DNA from: Apostichopus parvimensis
Taxonomy: Eukaryota; Echinodermata; Holothuroidea; Aspidochirotida; Stichopodidae
Reading direction: 5' to 3'
Length of the DNA stretch: 25,036 nt
NCBI GenBank assembly: GCA_000934455.1
Contig: KN883678.1
Span: 33,960 to 58,995, forward strand
Below are positions 9,624-21,000 of this stretch, piece after piece. The notes under the pieces were generated by a model. That model made no database searches and was not told the DNA's origin. It saw only the letters and a program-made list of their open reading frames with translations. Made by a program: the position numbers and the translations under genes. Position 1 is the stretch's first letter. Every line of letters begins with the position of its first letter.

Positions 9624-10389
9624 CCACACCTGTGGTGATATCCAACCCCCTCCCTGTTTCTCCATGACCTCTCTTAGTAGTATGAGTGTGGTTATTGATT
9701 CACTGAACTAATTACCACTTGTCTGCAATATGTAGGAGAAAGTGAGTGACATGTCAAGCAAATGGTTCTATTGCCACTTTTTTATACATAGTCCTGCATT
9801 ATAAGGTGTTTATTACTAAAAGCAGAATATTAAATGTGACTTCATTGCTCTTGAACTGAAACATGCAAGTAATGTTACCATAGAAGAAATACAGTTGTGA
9901 TCAACAAAATTCCACTTTATTTTTACTCTTTGCTTACAAATGTTTGCAATATATTATGCCTTGAGATTGAGTTTCATTGTAAAGGATACTTTAAGGTGAG
10001 GTGTACCAAGAGTATGGAAAACATACTGTATCTGTGTTGGGGGTCAGGAGGGGGAGACGCCCCAGGGAGATGCGGCACATTTATATTATGTTGGTTCTCT
10101 TGTCGTATTGATTGTTTTTAAGCACACAAATATATGTTGGAAAGAGTGACTGGTCTGAAATTTCTTTGTAATGAATCTCTTTTTTTTTGTTTGTCTGCAA
10201 ATCATTGATGGTAAATACTCCCATTAACTACCCCCACCCCTCTTCTGCCTCCAATATATAGGGAAGGGGTACATGTATGGATAGTTATAAATTCAACACC
10301 CCTCCTCCCCGCCATTGGGATGGAAAAAGTATCATTTTATCCTATTTTGAAGAAAAACTAAGTTTGCCCTTTGTTTCTTTTGTCGTTGG

Positions 10390-10406
10390 CACTGGCGGAT
10401 CCAGGG
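10390..10406. mobile_element. hAT-like terminal inverted repeat remnant at duplication junction
   Basis: cactggcggatccaggg sits exactly between the two duplicate copies and is absent from the end of copy 2. It resembles the CAGNGGCGNATCNAGG type of terminal repeat common in invertebrate hAT elements. Only one terminus and no internal element is seen. Confidence 0.35.
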
Positions 10407-12508
10407 CCTAACTGAAGATGGATCTAATCGGGTGTGCAGACTGCCATCCAGGGTATGATAAACTGGAGATAGATCTAGTCAGGTATACAGACTTCCATCC
10501 AGGGTATGATAAACTGGAGATAGATCTAGTCAGGTTAACAGACTGCCATCCAGGGTATGATAAATTGGAGATAGATGTAGTCAGGTGTACAGACTGCCAT
10601 CCAGGGTATGATAAACTGGAGATAGATCTAGTCAGGTGTACAGAAATTCCATCCAGGGTATGATAAACTGGAGATAGATGTAGTCAGGTTAACAGACTTC
10701 CATCCACGGTATCATAAACTGGAGATAAATCTAATCTTAACAGACTTATGTCCCTCCGATGAACCATTTCAATAGGAAATAAATTAATTGCAATAGCTAA
10801 TGAAACTAGTTGTTTATTTAAATTCCAAACAGTTGCAAGATAAAAGTCTGATTTTCAGCTGGGATTTACTGAATAATATGATTAACATTTATTTTTTCAC
10901 ATTTTAATGGAATTTAGAATTGACCAATGACCTGTGAGCTTGTCAGGTCATTGATATGTAGCAAGGACTGTATGGATTACTTGGCTGTAGTTTCTCAGCT
11001 TAAATGCTACAAATCTTTCATTTAAGAAATAACTGTTAAAGCTATGTTATGCCTTTTAGTACTGTACCAGTAATCATGGCACAGTATCCTCATGTTAGTA
11101 TTGTGTATACATTCTGTCATCTGCATGCTAGCAATATAAGATATTGTGTACAACCCGGATGACAAAGGAAGCCTACCCACAGAATCTTTTATTACTTAGT
11201 CTCCTTAGTAACTTAAAATATTTATTCTAATTTGTACTTATATCCTTTTATATCGTTAGAAGAAATTAAATTTCTTGTCCTTGATTAGTTCATTTGATAA
11301 TGGCTACAACTCGTCATTCTTAAAGAAGGCTAACGGCCTGGTGTGATTGTAGATTCTAGCAAATTACTTAAAAGTGCCTAAAAACATCTTCAAATCTACA
11401 AATTCACTTTGCTACAAAACATGAAAGTTATATTTTATCATAAGTCAGTTACAGCATCATATTTACAGTTAGAGGAATTGAGCTGTTAAAGGCAAATGCA
11501 TCAAAAGAGTCACCTTCATAATAATAATTTACTGATAAATTCCTTGCTCTGATATTAAAAATTAATAAATTGAGGTGGGTGTAAAATCTTCTCACCTGAC
11601 TTTGATTGTATCAGAAGACTGGATGAATCCATTAGCAACACACAAGTTGGAGAGCAATTTCTAATTCGTTGCTGTGGGCTGATGGAATCAGTATGTTATG
11701 ATTGGGTGTGTGAGTGTACTAGTAAGTATGTGTAACAAGGGCTGTGTATGCAGAATATCTGTATTTTACACTGATCCCCACCTTCCCCCCCTCCCCGTAC
11801 CCACACCCCTGGTGATATCCAATCCCCTCCTGTTTCCGCGTGACCTCTCTTAGTAGTATGAGTGTGATTATAGATTCACTGAACTCATTACCACTTGTCT
11901 ACATTATGTAGGAGAAAAAGAGTGCCACTTTTTATACATAGTCCTGTGTTATAAAGTGTTTATTACTAAAAAACAGAATATTAAATATGACTTCATCGCT
12001 CTTGAACTGAAACAAGCAAGTAATGTTACCATAGAAGAAATACAGTTGTGATCAACAAAATTCCACTTTATATTCACTCTTTGTTACAGATGTTTTCAAT
12101 ATAATATGCCGTTAGAGTTTTATTGTAAAGGATACTTTTAGATGAGGTGTTACAAGAATATGGAAAACATACTGTATCTGTGTTGGGGGTCAGGGGGAGA
12201 CGCCCCAGGGAAATGCAGCACATTTATATGATTGTTTTTAAGCACAAAAATATATGTTGGAAAGAGTGACTGGTCTGAAATTTCTTTTTAATGAATCTCA
12301 TGTTTTTTTTTTTTTTGCAAATCATTGATGGTAAATACTCCCATTAACTACCCCCACCCCTCTTCTGCCTACTATACAGGGGAGGGGTACATGTATGGAT
12401 GGTTATAAATTCAACACCCCTCCTCCCAGCCATTGGGATAGGAAAAAAGTATCATTTTATCCTATTTTGAAGATAAACTAAGTTTGCCCTTTGTTTCTTT
12501 TGTTGTTG
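10407..12508. repeat. Segmental tandem duplication, copy 2
   Basis: Second copy of the 7864-10389 block. It begins with about six 51-bp units (to about 10735), carries its own AATAAA at 10778-10783, and ends at gtttcttttgttgttgg, after which unique sequence starts. No long ORF survives in both copies, so it is probably non-coding. Confidence 0.93.
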
Positions 12509-13029
12509 GTAGTTTAAGTTGGTGTCCTTGGGGTTGAAAATGAGATTTTTCCACAAATATGACAGCAACAAATTACGTAAAAAAGGAAAGTAAGAAAGGT
12601 TGACCTACTTTTGCTAATAGGCCTAAAATCAGAATTATTTGTAGTTGCAAAATGCCACACTACGGGGTCCAATTTGTTTTATGAGGGGTCATCCCAAACA
12701 ATAATTGATTGTGTTTAATATACTTTGCTGAAGGCAAAAAGAACCTATGGAATGATATGTGTATGTTTATAGGCACCAGTAGGATGTCTTGACTTGTAAA
12801 TATGATAATTATGTTTGGTGAACTTGATACATGAGATGTAGACTCATCCTATTGAGTACAAGAACCATATTGTTTACTGTGGAGGAGAAAGGTTATCAGT
12901 AGGCCACCTCCTCCCCCACCCCCCCCCCCCCCCAATCCCCTCTTCAAATATGATTGTCAACAAGGCTCAAATTTCAACTAGCAGTTTACTGCCACTGTCT
13001 GAGAATATTTTTGAGTGTGCTAAAATTTG
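12509..13029. other. Intergenic sequence, no gene
   Basis: Unique sequence after the duplicated block. It holds a C-rich tract at about 12906-12934. No exon-like or RNA-like sequence recognised. Confidence 0.7.
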
Positions 13030-13420
13030 GGGGCAATAGGCTTTGAAGTCTGAATTAAAGGGTGTGAAGACTCGCGCAAAATAAAACGTCTAATGCCGGT
13101 AATCTGACCTAGTTTCGAATGAGGTGAACCAGAAGTGTTAGACACCACCATCGATCCCAGAAAATACACACACCGCTTGCTACCGTCGGTAATTACACTA
13201 GTGTACAGTCAGTACATACAGCTGCGGTCAATACCCACAGCACAATGTATAAACGATACAGCGATGGACATCTCAGGTCCAGTTAAAGATAACAAGGTAT
13301 CACGTTTCATTACTGTACTGTCTGCATTTCGAAGCGACACGAACAAACCTTATCACTTGCAAGCAACAGAAAGTTAACTTTTTCAGATGGCCGCACGCGG
13401 TTTGGGGCGAGTCTTCAATG
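13030..13420. promoter_or_regulatory. Local CpG-rich patch, candidate TTC27 promoter
   Basis: About twenty CpG dinucleotides in under 400 bp (for example gactcgcgcaaaa, gctaccgtcggt, gccgcacgcggtttgg), in contrast to the CpG-poor flanks. In animals with mosaic methylation such patches often mark unmethylated promoters. It lies about 1.6 kb before the TTC27 ATG. An 80-codon + ORF and an 87-codon - ORF overlap it, but neither is recognisable. Confidence 0.3.
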
Positions 13421-14935
13421 CCTTTAAAACCATGTAGACATGATAATGCAATAAGCAAAGTGTTAATGAATTTTATAGGCCTTCTTTGTATGTGGATGCA
13501 CATTATTGATTTCAAGAACTTCTTTTGTTTCTGTGGAGGCCATTTGAGGTCAACAGCGTTCAAAGCCTGAAAACGTATGCAATCGACAGCTCAAAATGAA
13601 ATACTTGGATGACTTCATACATCCTATGTAGATTTACAACTATCTGTGGGCAACTCATACTAACTTTACTAATAAACTGTAAAGTAGGGCGAGGAATCAA
13701 TTGACCTGAGCCTCTACCCTTCTTTCATCGATGATATCACAACTTGCTTAGATGACAAGTGTTGTTAGGCTACGCATCTGTCGTAATTTGCTAATATCAA
13801 GAATAGTGGCAATTATCACTTTATCAGGTCCAACTATTTACTGTTTTACAACAGATCAATTCTTGATATCAAGCAAAGAATACGTGATAACTCAATTACT
13901 GATTTCAGGAACGGAGTTTTTCATTCATCCTACCAATACCATGCAAAACTTGAAAATTGCGTCACATCGACACCGCGGTCCGGTCACATGAAGTTTTGCT
14001 ATTGCTTTTGGACTACATACTGTACAATAACGTTTTTATTAAGTGCGTGGAAGTGTGCGTACGTTGCCTTGGTCAACCATCTTCTCTCTGTCATATACTG
14101 TAAACTTGGATGATACACTGTAATTTTTCTGTAAGTGTTAAATTTCGACATGTTATCATATTTTAGCATACTGAGTTGTTGTAGTTTGTAATCAGTTAAG
14201 GCTATTTGGAAGTTGGAACAAGATATTTCTATTAACATACACACGTTACAGCAGACTCTTCTGTAAATTATATGCTGTGTGTGTAAGATACCGGTTGTGC
14301 GAAAAACATGTGGCCAATGATAGTCTGAGCTGGGTTGGGGTGTTAGGAGATAGTGCTTAATTGCAGAACAATATTTTCTATGCGGAGCCAATTGCTGTAG
14401 TCATCCTCACCACTATTCATGAGGCTGAGTTTGCAACTTGCAACATAAGTAATATAAATTTCTATCAATATGTACTATAACTTGTACAGTAATAACTAAT
14501 ATGATAGGCACAGCATACTGTAGGCATAGGCTAGCCCTTCACCTGGTTGTCCACATGGGGTGATTACAGCCAGGCTGGTAAATAAGGAGGAAATATCCCT
14601 TATTTGTCCAGTTTCTGGGAGAATATTAACACAAAGCTCATTTTGTTGTCAGAGCAATCCTTATTCCTCCAGCAGCCAGGGGAATATTTTGTGCACAAGT
14701 TTCTTTCCCTGGTTGCCAGGCAAATAGAGCTGGAACAACCATCTTTGTTTACCATCAAAACTCCACTCTGTGAATATGTGTATCAGAATAGGCTGTTAGC
14801 TAAATGAAATTATAGTCATTTTTAGTACAAATAAATAAATGTGTACTCACCTTTCTGTTGTTTACATCAATAAAATATTATTAATCATAATTTCTTCTTG
14901 CATAAAATTTGTTATTTCTACTAATTTACCCTTAG
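13421..14935. other. Intergenic or 5' UTR intron region of TTC27
   Basis: No conserved coding sequence recognised. A 130-codon minus-strand ORF (13999-14391) has no recognisable motif or repeat and is treated as chance. A perfect 8-bp hairpin lies at 14575-14611. The region ends in a strong 3' splice site (branch-like ctactaat, then ttacccttag at 14935), which suggests much of it may be a 5' UTR intron. Confidence 0.4.
14575..14611. repeat. Short hairpin (inverted repeat)
   Basis: AAATAAGG and CCTTATTT form a perfect 8-bp stem around a 10-nt loop, extended by CTGG and CCAG across one- and two-base bulges. Possibly the end of a small transposon remnant; function unknown. Confidence 0.6.
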
Positions 14936-14985
14936 GCATAAAGTGAACTGATATAATTAATGCCTATATTGGAACCAGTCGTACC
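14936..14985 (+). other. TTC27: Candidate TTC27 5' UTR part of exon 1
   Basis: Follows a good acceptor (tactaat-like branch, pyrimidines, cttag ending at 14935). An in-frame TGA at 14944-14946 shows that the coding frame cannot extend upstream, so ATG 14986 is the first in-frame start. Confidence 0.45.
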
Positions 14986-15052
14986 ATGGTGATGATAATG
15001 ATGGAACCAGAGCTTTACATCCTGAGCCGTGGCCTGGTGGGAGAAAACAATG
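14986..15052 (+). CDS. TTC27: TTC27 exon 1 with start codon
   Basis: Encodes MVMIMMEPELYILSRGLVG and ENN, ending with one base of an Asp codon; donor gttagt at 15053. Four in-frame ATGs occur (14986, 14992, 14998, 15001). The first has the best Kozak context; 15001 would fit the vertebrate N-terminus about as well. Confidence 0.85.
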
Positions 15053-18000
15053 GTTAGTAAGATTTGTGATACCAGTTTGCTGATTTCCATACTTTGTAAA
15101 AGTAGTTCATCGGTAAATTAATGACAACCATATAATAAGCATGCTGGTGAAATTTGTATTCAGATCCTACAGTACATACCACGTTTTAGTTTACAACATT
15201 GAATTTGTCTTACCAAATGTTTTTCTCCCATAATTGTATACTTGTGTGTTTTATTTCATGTTATCCCCCTTCCCCTAGTCAGCTTTGAAAAGTCAGCTGC
15301 ATCCCTTGATAATTCTCCTTGTTCTAATTTTTTTTCCTTGTGTAGATGATGTGCCTGAAATGAACTTTCTACTTCAGGGTCAGTACAAGGACGTCCTGCA
15401 GAGCTCGGCTGCACAGTCAATACTAGCTCTAGGAAATGAGATCTCTAAAGATGCCTTTGGAGAGGCTATTAAGAAAAACATTGCAGATTTCATCAGTTTA
15501 AGCACCAATGACCAGAGTAACAGGTAAATTCCTGACCTGCATCGATGGTTATTGTAAATGATTGTTCGTCTCTCTGGATAATTTCATTCATGCAATAATA
15601 GACATACAGTAGTTTACGTTGTTCTGCATGAATTATTTCCATGGAGTGAAAAGAATGTTCAAGTCTTGTCAATTTTCACCTTCTGCCTTTGTATGGAGTT
15701 CCCTATGTCAGGCTTTGACAATTATAGTTCATGGCAGATTCTTAAAAGTACTGTTTCAGATTCAGGAAGTGTCAAAACGTTACCTTTAACAGCTAAACCC
15801 TTGTCAGTATAGAGTAAAGTACATTAGTGTGTGTTCAAGATGACTCTCCAAATGAAGATTTGTCTTCATTACACTAAACAGTACACACAAAATTGCTAAA
15901 TAAATGAAAGAAGTCAGTCTGATATGTGGGACATGGAAGTCTGTAGATGACTGGATTACAACAAAATTGAATTATTGTTTCCATATTGTCTTTTGCTTAG
16001 ATTACTTCAAGTTCTTTGCATTGGAATTTCTTGCCTGGAAGTATTTCTACAAAATAATTGGACAGGACCAAAATCAGACATTTCTCCATCTGATGTCTTA
16101 CCAACGGAATGGGAAAACAAGGTAACCATTATGTGACAACATTAAAATGCTATTAAATACATTTCAGTCCATAAATTAAGGAACAGGGAAATGGGGTTTT
16201 GACAACTAACACTTAATATCCATTTTTTGCAGATATGTTTGTAATGTTTGATAAACTATATAGTAGCTCCAAACTTCAAGCTTTCCCCGACATGATACAT
16301 GCATGACTGTTAAACATTTGAACTAGTTATTGTGATGTTAATCGGTGTTTGTGTACATACATTGAGGTTATCTAGCAGAGTTCTCTGCATTTTATCTTTT
16401 TCAGCAAGAAGAGTTAAAAGAGTTTGTTTTTGAATCTTTGAACAAAGATGATGCCTCCATCTATCCTCTCAGCAGTCACCCGGTATTCCTACTTCTGGCC
16501 AAACACATTCTTGTCGACTCCAGGGATTGCTTAACTGCCCTTCAGGTAGCACATCAATACCATTCATTACTTATTTTGTAAGGATATTTTCTTTGGAAGA
16601 TAAGTGAATTCATCATTCTGTTTGATAAAAAAAAACTTAGAACATTTCAATTGTCTGTTGTTTAGAAACTAAATAGTAAAAAAAAATGTTTGAATGGTTT
16701 GCTGCTAAATTTCTTCATTTATCTTAAGAAACCAGTTTCGTATGATGGCTTGGTAATGACATTTGTATACATGTTGTATGTTACAGCAGTTTTCATTCTA
16801 TGATATATCAGTTAGTCTTGTTAAATGAAATATACTGTTTACACCTAGAAGATGGAAGTGATTGCCATTATCATAAATATTGCATTGAAGTGATTTACAA
16901 AATTCAGTTTATATCCTTTCTTCACAAGTGAATCTATTCATTGACAAAGTTACTTTAATTGTAGAGAAAGTTTTGTGGAAGAATTTTAAGAAACCTTTTA
17001 GTAAATCCAATTTTAATCCATTTCAGTGTAGTAGACTTCCTGTCAATGGTTCACTCTGGTTTGTAAATCCAATCTTAATCCATTGAAGTGAATTAAGATT
17101 TCCTGTCCCCGCTTTACAGACCCTATTGTAGATGGCTGTAACATTATCGGCGATAACAGAGTGTCTGCAAGAACACACCATTATTCCATATCAGTGATTT
17201 AGATTTCTCTGTCATTGCATTTACAGACTGTTGATTGGTGGTCGCTCCGTTGTCTGTGGGTGCAACAGATGATACTTGATAGTCGTGACCCAGATATCCA
17301 TCAGAAGATCAAATCAAGATTAGAGGAAGGTAAAAAAGAGTTAATATTCATTCAACTTTTTAAACTATAGTCATAATACTTTGTCTTCTGGGTTGTCACT
17401 ATTCAAGAGTTTCATCACAGTATATAATAGTACTAATAATAATGATAATATTGATTTATAATGCATGCGTATCCACCCAAGGAAAAGAGAAATGAAAAAT
17501 GAATGAACTAAAGAATTATTGTTTAACATTGAAGAATGTTGCATAAGATGAGTTTTCAGAAGTTTTCTTAACAAAGTGAGGGAAGCACAACATCTGAGTT
17601 CTAGTGGTAATCCATTAATTGAGTTCTAGGCTAGTAGCTAGTAGCAGCTACTTCCAACTATCTGTCACCCCATGTATGTTTAGGCAGAGGTTCTTGGAGT
17701 AAATGCATGTTACTGGAGTGAGACGTCGTATTTGGGTGTAAGTTTGGAGTATGTCAGATAAATGACTTTCTTGAAAGTGGGAAGAAACACTTTGCATGAG
17801 AAGGATTTACACCTGATCTGACAAAGAAGAACAGCCTTCTAGGAATGTCAGGACCTCTAAGTTTACATACAATGGTTTTATTCTGATTGGCTTTATTGTC
17901 ATCTTTATGTTGGCTTAGAAGAGTTTAATTGTAACAAAATTTAGGAGTTCTTCAACCTTAATGTGGAATTCCCTTTATGGTTGTTTGAATGAAAAAGTTG

Positions 18001-21000
18001 GTTGCCCACAAGATTAACATGTAATGGTTATACAGTAAGTGGTTACAGTACATAGGGATGCCCACCAGGGTGGGCTAGCTCAAATGATAGAACACAGGGC
18101 TTGTAAGCCTGCAGTCACTGGTGCAATTCCTTACCCCTAAATTTCTTTGCTGTTTTCAAGATATCTAATCGTCTCAGAAATACTGCAAAACTATCGTAGA
18201 TGTAAACTCCAGAATTGTTTATAAATATATTTGGGAGCTATTAAAGCTTTTCTTACAGAACATTGAAAAAAAACGTTTGGATTTATCTTTCATTTGCAGT
18301 TGTGAGGAATGAGGGCTTAATGTCGAAGGAGACCAGCGGATTTTTGCCCGTTCTGTTTCATCTTGAGTGCATACATATATGTCAATATTACTACGAGTAC
18401 ACAGAGGCTCAAGAACACCTGCAAACAGCAAAGAAAATGGCAGGACTGGAGGTTAACCTAACTGGTGAGGATAATTACTCATAGAAACATAGTTTTAATG
18501 TTCCTTAATCCTTCTTGTTGATGTCTGTGGTTGTTGAGATTGCTCAGCTTGGCATTGAAATGATGTGGCCTTCTGTGTGTGGTGTAAGCAATGTTGTTTA
18601 GTGAGTACTTGTTTTATATGTTCACTGGTTTCACTGTTTTAGTCTTCCTGCATTCTTTAATTTGTTCATTCAATCATTCATTCATTCATTGGCTCATTCA
18701 TTGGTTCATTCATTGATTCAATCATTCATTCGTTCATTCAATCATTTGTTCATTTGTTTGTTCATTCATTCAGAAGTGCTATTACTGTTTATTTATCGTG
18801 CTTAATTACCAGGTGCTCTAGGCAAGAGGACGAGGTTCCAACAGGAGGACAAAGCTCAACTCTTCTTGAAAGTAGAAAAGACCGACTCTGATGTGAACAG
18901 AGGCATCAGTGACCAACAGGAAACTGTTTCTGGGTTACCAAAGGTTGGTAAATGTTTGGTAGTTATAGATTAAGGGAATCTGTTTCATAATATCAATTTG
19001 TCTACCAACAGCAGAGTCACGGCCATCTCTGTACTAGATAACAGCTAGAGGGCTTTGCTTTTTCTTAGAATGTACAAACTATTTACTCAAAGGGTAACAT
19101 CAGTCAACATCAGTCAGGGGTAACATCAGTCAACAGTGATTCTTGTAGAGCAATTTTCAGTGTCATAGAGGTTTGAAATGTTGATTACTTGAATGATGCC
19201 CAGTGATTTAATATTTAATCAAATTTCAAGAAAAATTTTAAGGAAGTGTAAGGTAAATCCTTAAAGAGTAATTTTTCAACCAATATGTTTTTATCTGACA
19301 GGATCTCATGCTAGAGGATGATACAGTACTCAATAATGTGAAATTCAAAGATGCTGGAATAGAGGAGATTCCCAGACTGTCAGGAGGAGAACAAGCTCTG
19401 ATCATATCCCTCTGGTGAGTAGACATATCCCTCTAGCGAGTAAACATTTCCCTCTAGCGAGTAAACATATACCTGAGGCGAGTAAACATATCCCTCTAGC
19501 GAGTACACATATCCCTGAGACGAGTAAACATATCCCTCTAGCGAGTAAACAAACCTCTAGCGAGTAAACAAACCTCTAGCGAGTAAACATATCCCTCTGG
19601 TGAGTAGACATATCCCTCTAGCGATTAAACATATCCCTCTGGTGAGTAGACATATCCCACTATCGAGTAAACATATCCCCTGGTGAGTAAACATATTCCT
19701 CTAGCCAGTAAACCTATCCCTCTAGCGAGTAAACATATACCTGAGGCGAGTAAACATATCCCTCTAGCTAGTAGACATATCCCTCTTGTGAGTAAACATA
19801 TCCGCTTGTGAGTAGACATATCCCTCTAGCCAGTAAGCATACCCCACTATCGAGTAAACATATCCCTCTGGTGAGTAAACATATCCCTCTAGCCAGTAAA
19901 CATATGCCTCTAGCAAGTAGACATATCCCTCTTGTGAGTAAACATTTCCCACCTTTGACTAGATGTATCCTTCTCATGAGAAGACTTATCCCAATTTCAT
20001 CTTTCAGCTTAGACCACAAAAGGAAATCGCCTAAAGATGATTTAATAAATGAAGAGCTGTTACCTTACGTAGTGGTAAGTACAGTAGAACGACACAAAGA
20101 TGATTGGAATTGTATGCAAAGGTTAATGGAACTAAGTCTGCCAAAGAATTACACTTCAAAGAAAATTCATATTGGCTTACCTGAGCACGAAAACCGTACA
20201 TAGGAGAACTCTCAGTGAAACACATATTTAGTAGGTGGTTTGTAGAACACTCAACACAGAATTGTAATTCCATATGTAGTGTTGTGTAGAATACAATGGA
20301 AAATTGTTATCCTGTCCTATGGGACAATCATGATGTTTTGTGTAATCTAGGAAGAACTGCTTAGACAGATATGGGAGTTGTACTAGTAGAATCAAAACAG
20401 GCACAGATTAGCCTACTTGCTTAGAATCAGCGTGCTTCCGGGTTCAAGGGGCTAAAATCGTCACCAGGTTGAGATGCCAAGGCGCTGATTTCCTCTTGTT
20501 TGCGAAAGCTAGTTTTGTCAATGCTTGTTGGATCAATGACCTGGTTGCAATTTATGCCCATCAGCCACTGAACCCAATTTACCCAAACAGTTACCATGCC
20601 AACATGATGTGATTGGTTTTGCTTTGTTGTAAGCAGAGTTCAGGAATTGACTGGTCATTGCTAATAGTACTGTTATCTTACCACTAGTGAAGAAAGTCTT
20701 GAAATGAGCAAAAAATAATAAGAGGGAAAATTTGAAGAATTGATTCTGTGAAGGAACTCAGAGATCAGTTAATTTTCTCATCGCACATGAACCACAATGA
20801 TGCCTTAAGTGTGGCTCTGAATCCTATGCAACTGTTACACCAGTATAGGTCGTTGAAGTGTGGAATGGAAATCAGTAATGCTAGATACATAATCTGTTTT
20901 ATATCGTGCAGAGCGTATTGCAACAGCCACAGTATTGGTCCATTCAGATTGGAGCCCTCGCTCTGAGGTGCAAGCTAGAGAGAAGCAAAAGACGTAAAGT

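Larger units (their letters stand above)
7864..10389. repeat. Segmental tandem duplication, copy 1
   Basis: From the minisatellite to gtttcttttgtcgttgg this block aligns along its length with 10407-12508. Shared anchors include gaaccatttcaataggaaat, gattgggtgtgtgagtgtac and ggaaaacatactgtatctgt. By eye the copies are roughly 90% identical outside the minisatellite, and the length difference is mainly minisatellite unit number (about 13 units here, 6 in copy 2). No gene recognised. Confidence 0.93.

Noticed and set aside
8640-10380. Duplicated block as a transposon
   Set aside because: No terminal repeats or target duplications at its ends, no transposase or reverse-transcriptase ORF; the two copies are adjacent and in direct order, which fits segmental duplication better.
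13999-14391. 130-codon minus-strand ORF
   Set aside because: No recognisable motif, no repeated or conserved pattern, and no support from splice or promoter signals; AT-rich intergenic ORFs of this size occur by chance.
19625-20203. ORFs on both strands with repeats such as SKHIPLA or ARGICLL
   Set aside because: By-products of the 21-bp array; the only real coding part is exon 9 in a different frame.
20441-20475. gggttcaaggggc as a tRNA B box
   Set aside because: No A box at the right distance and no cloverleaf; treated as chance.
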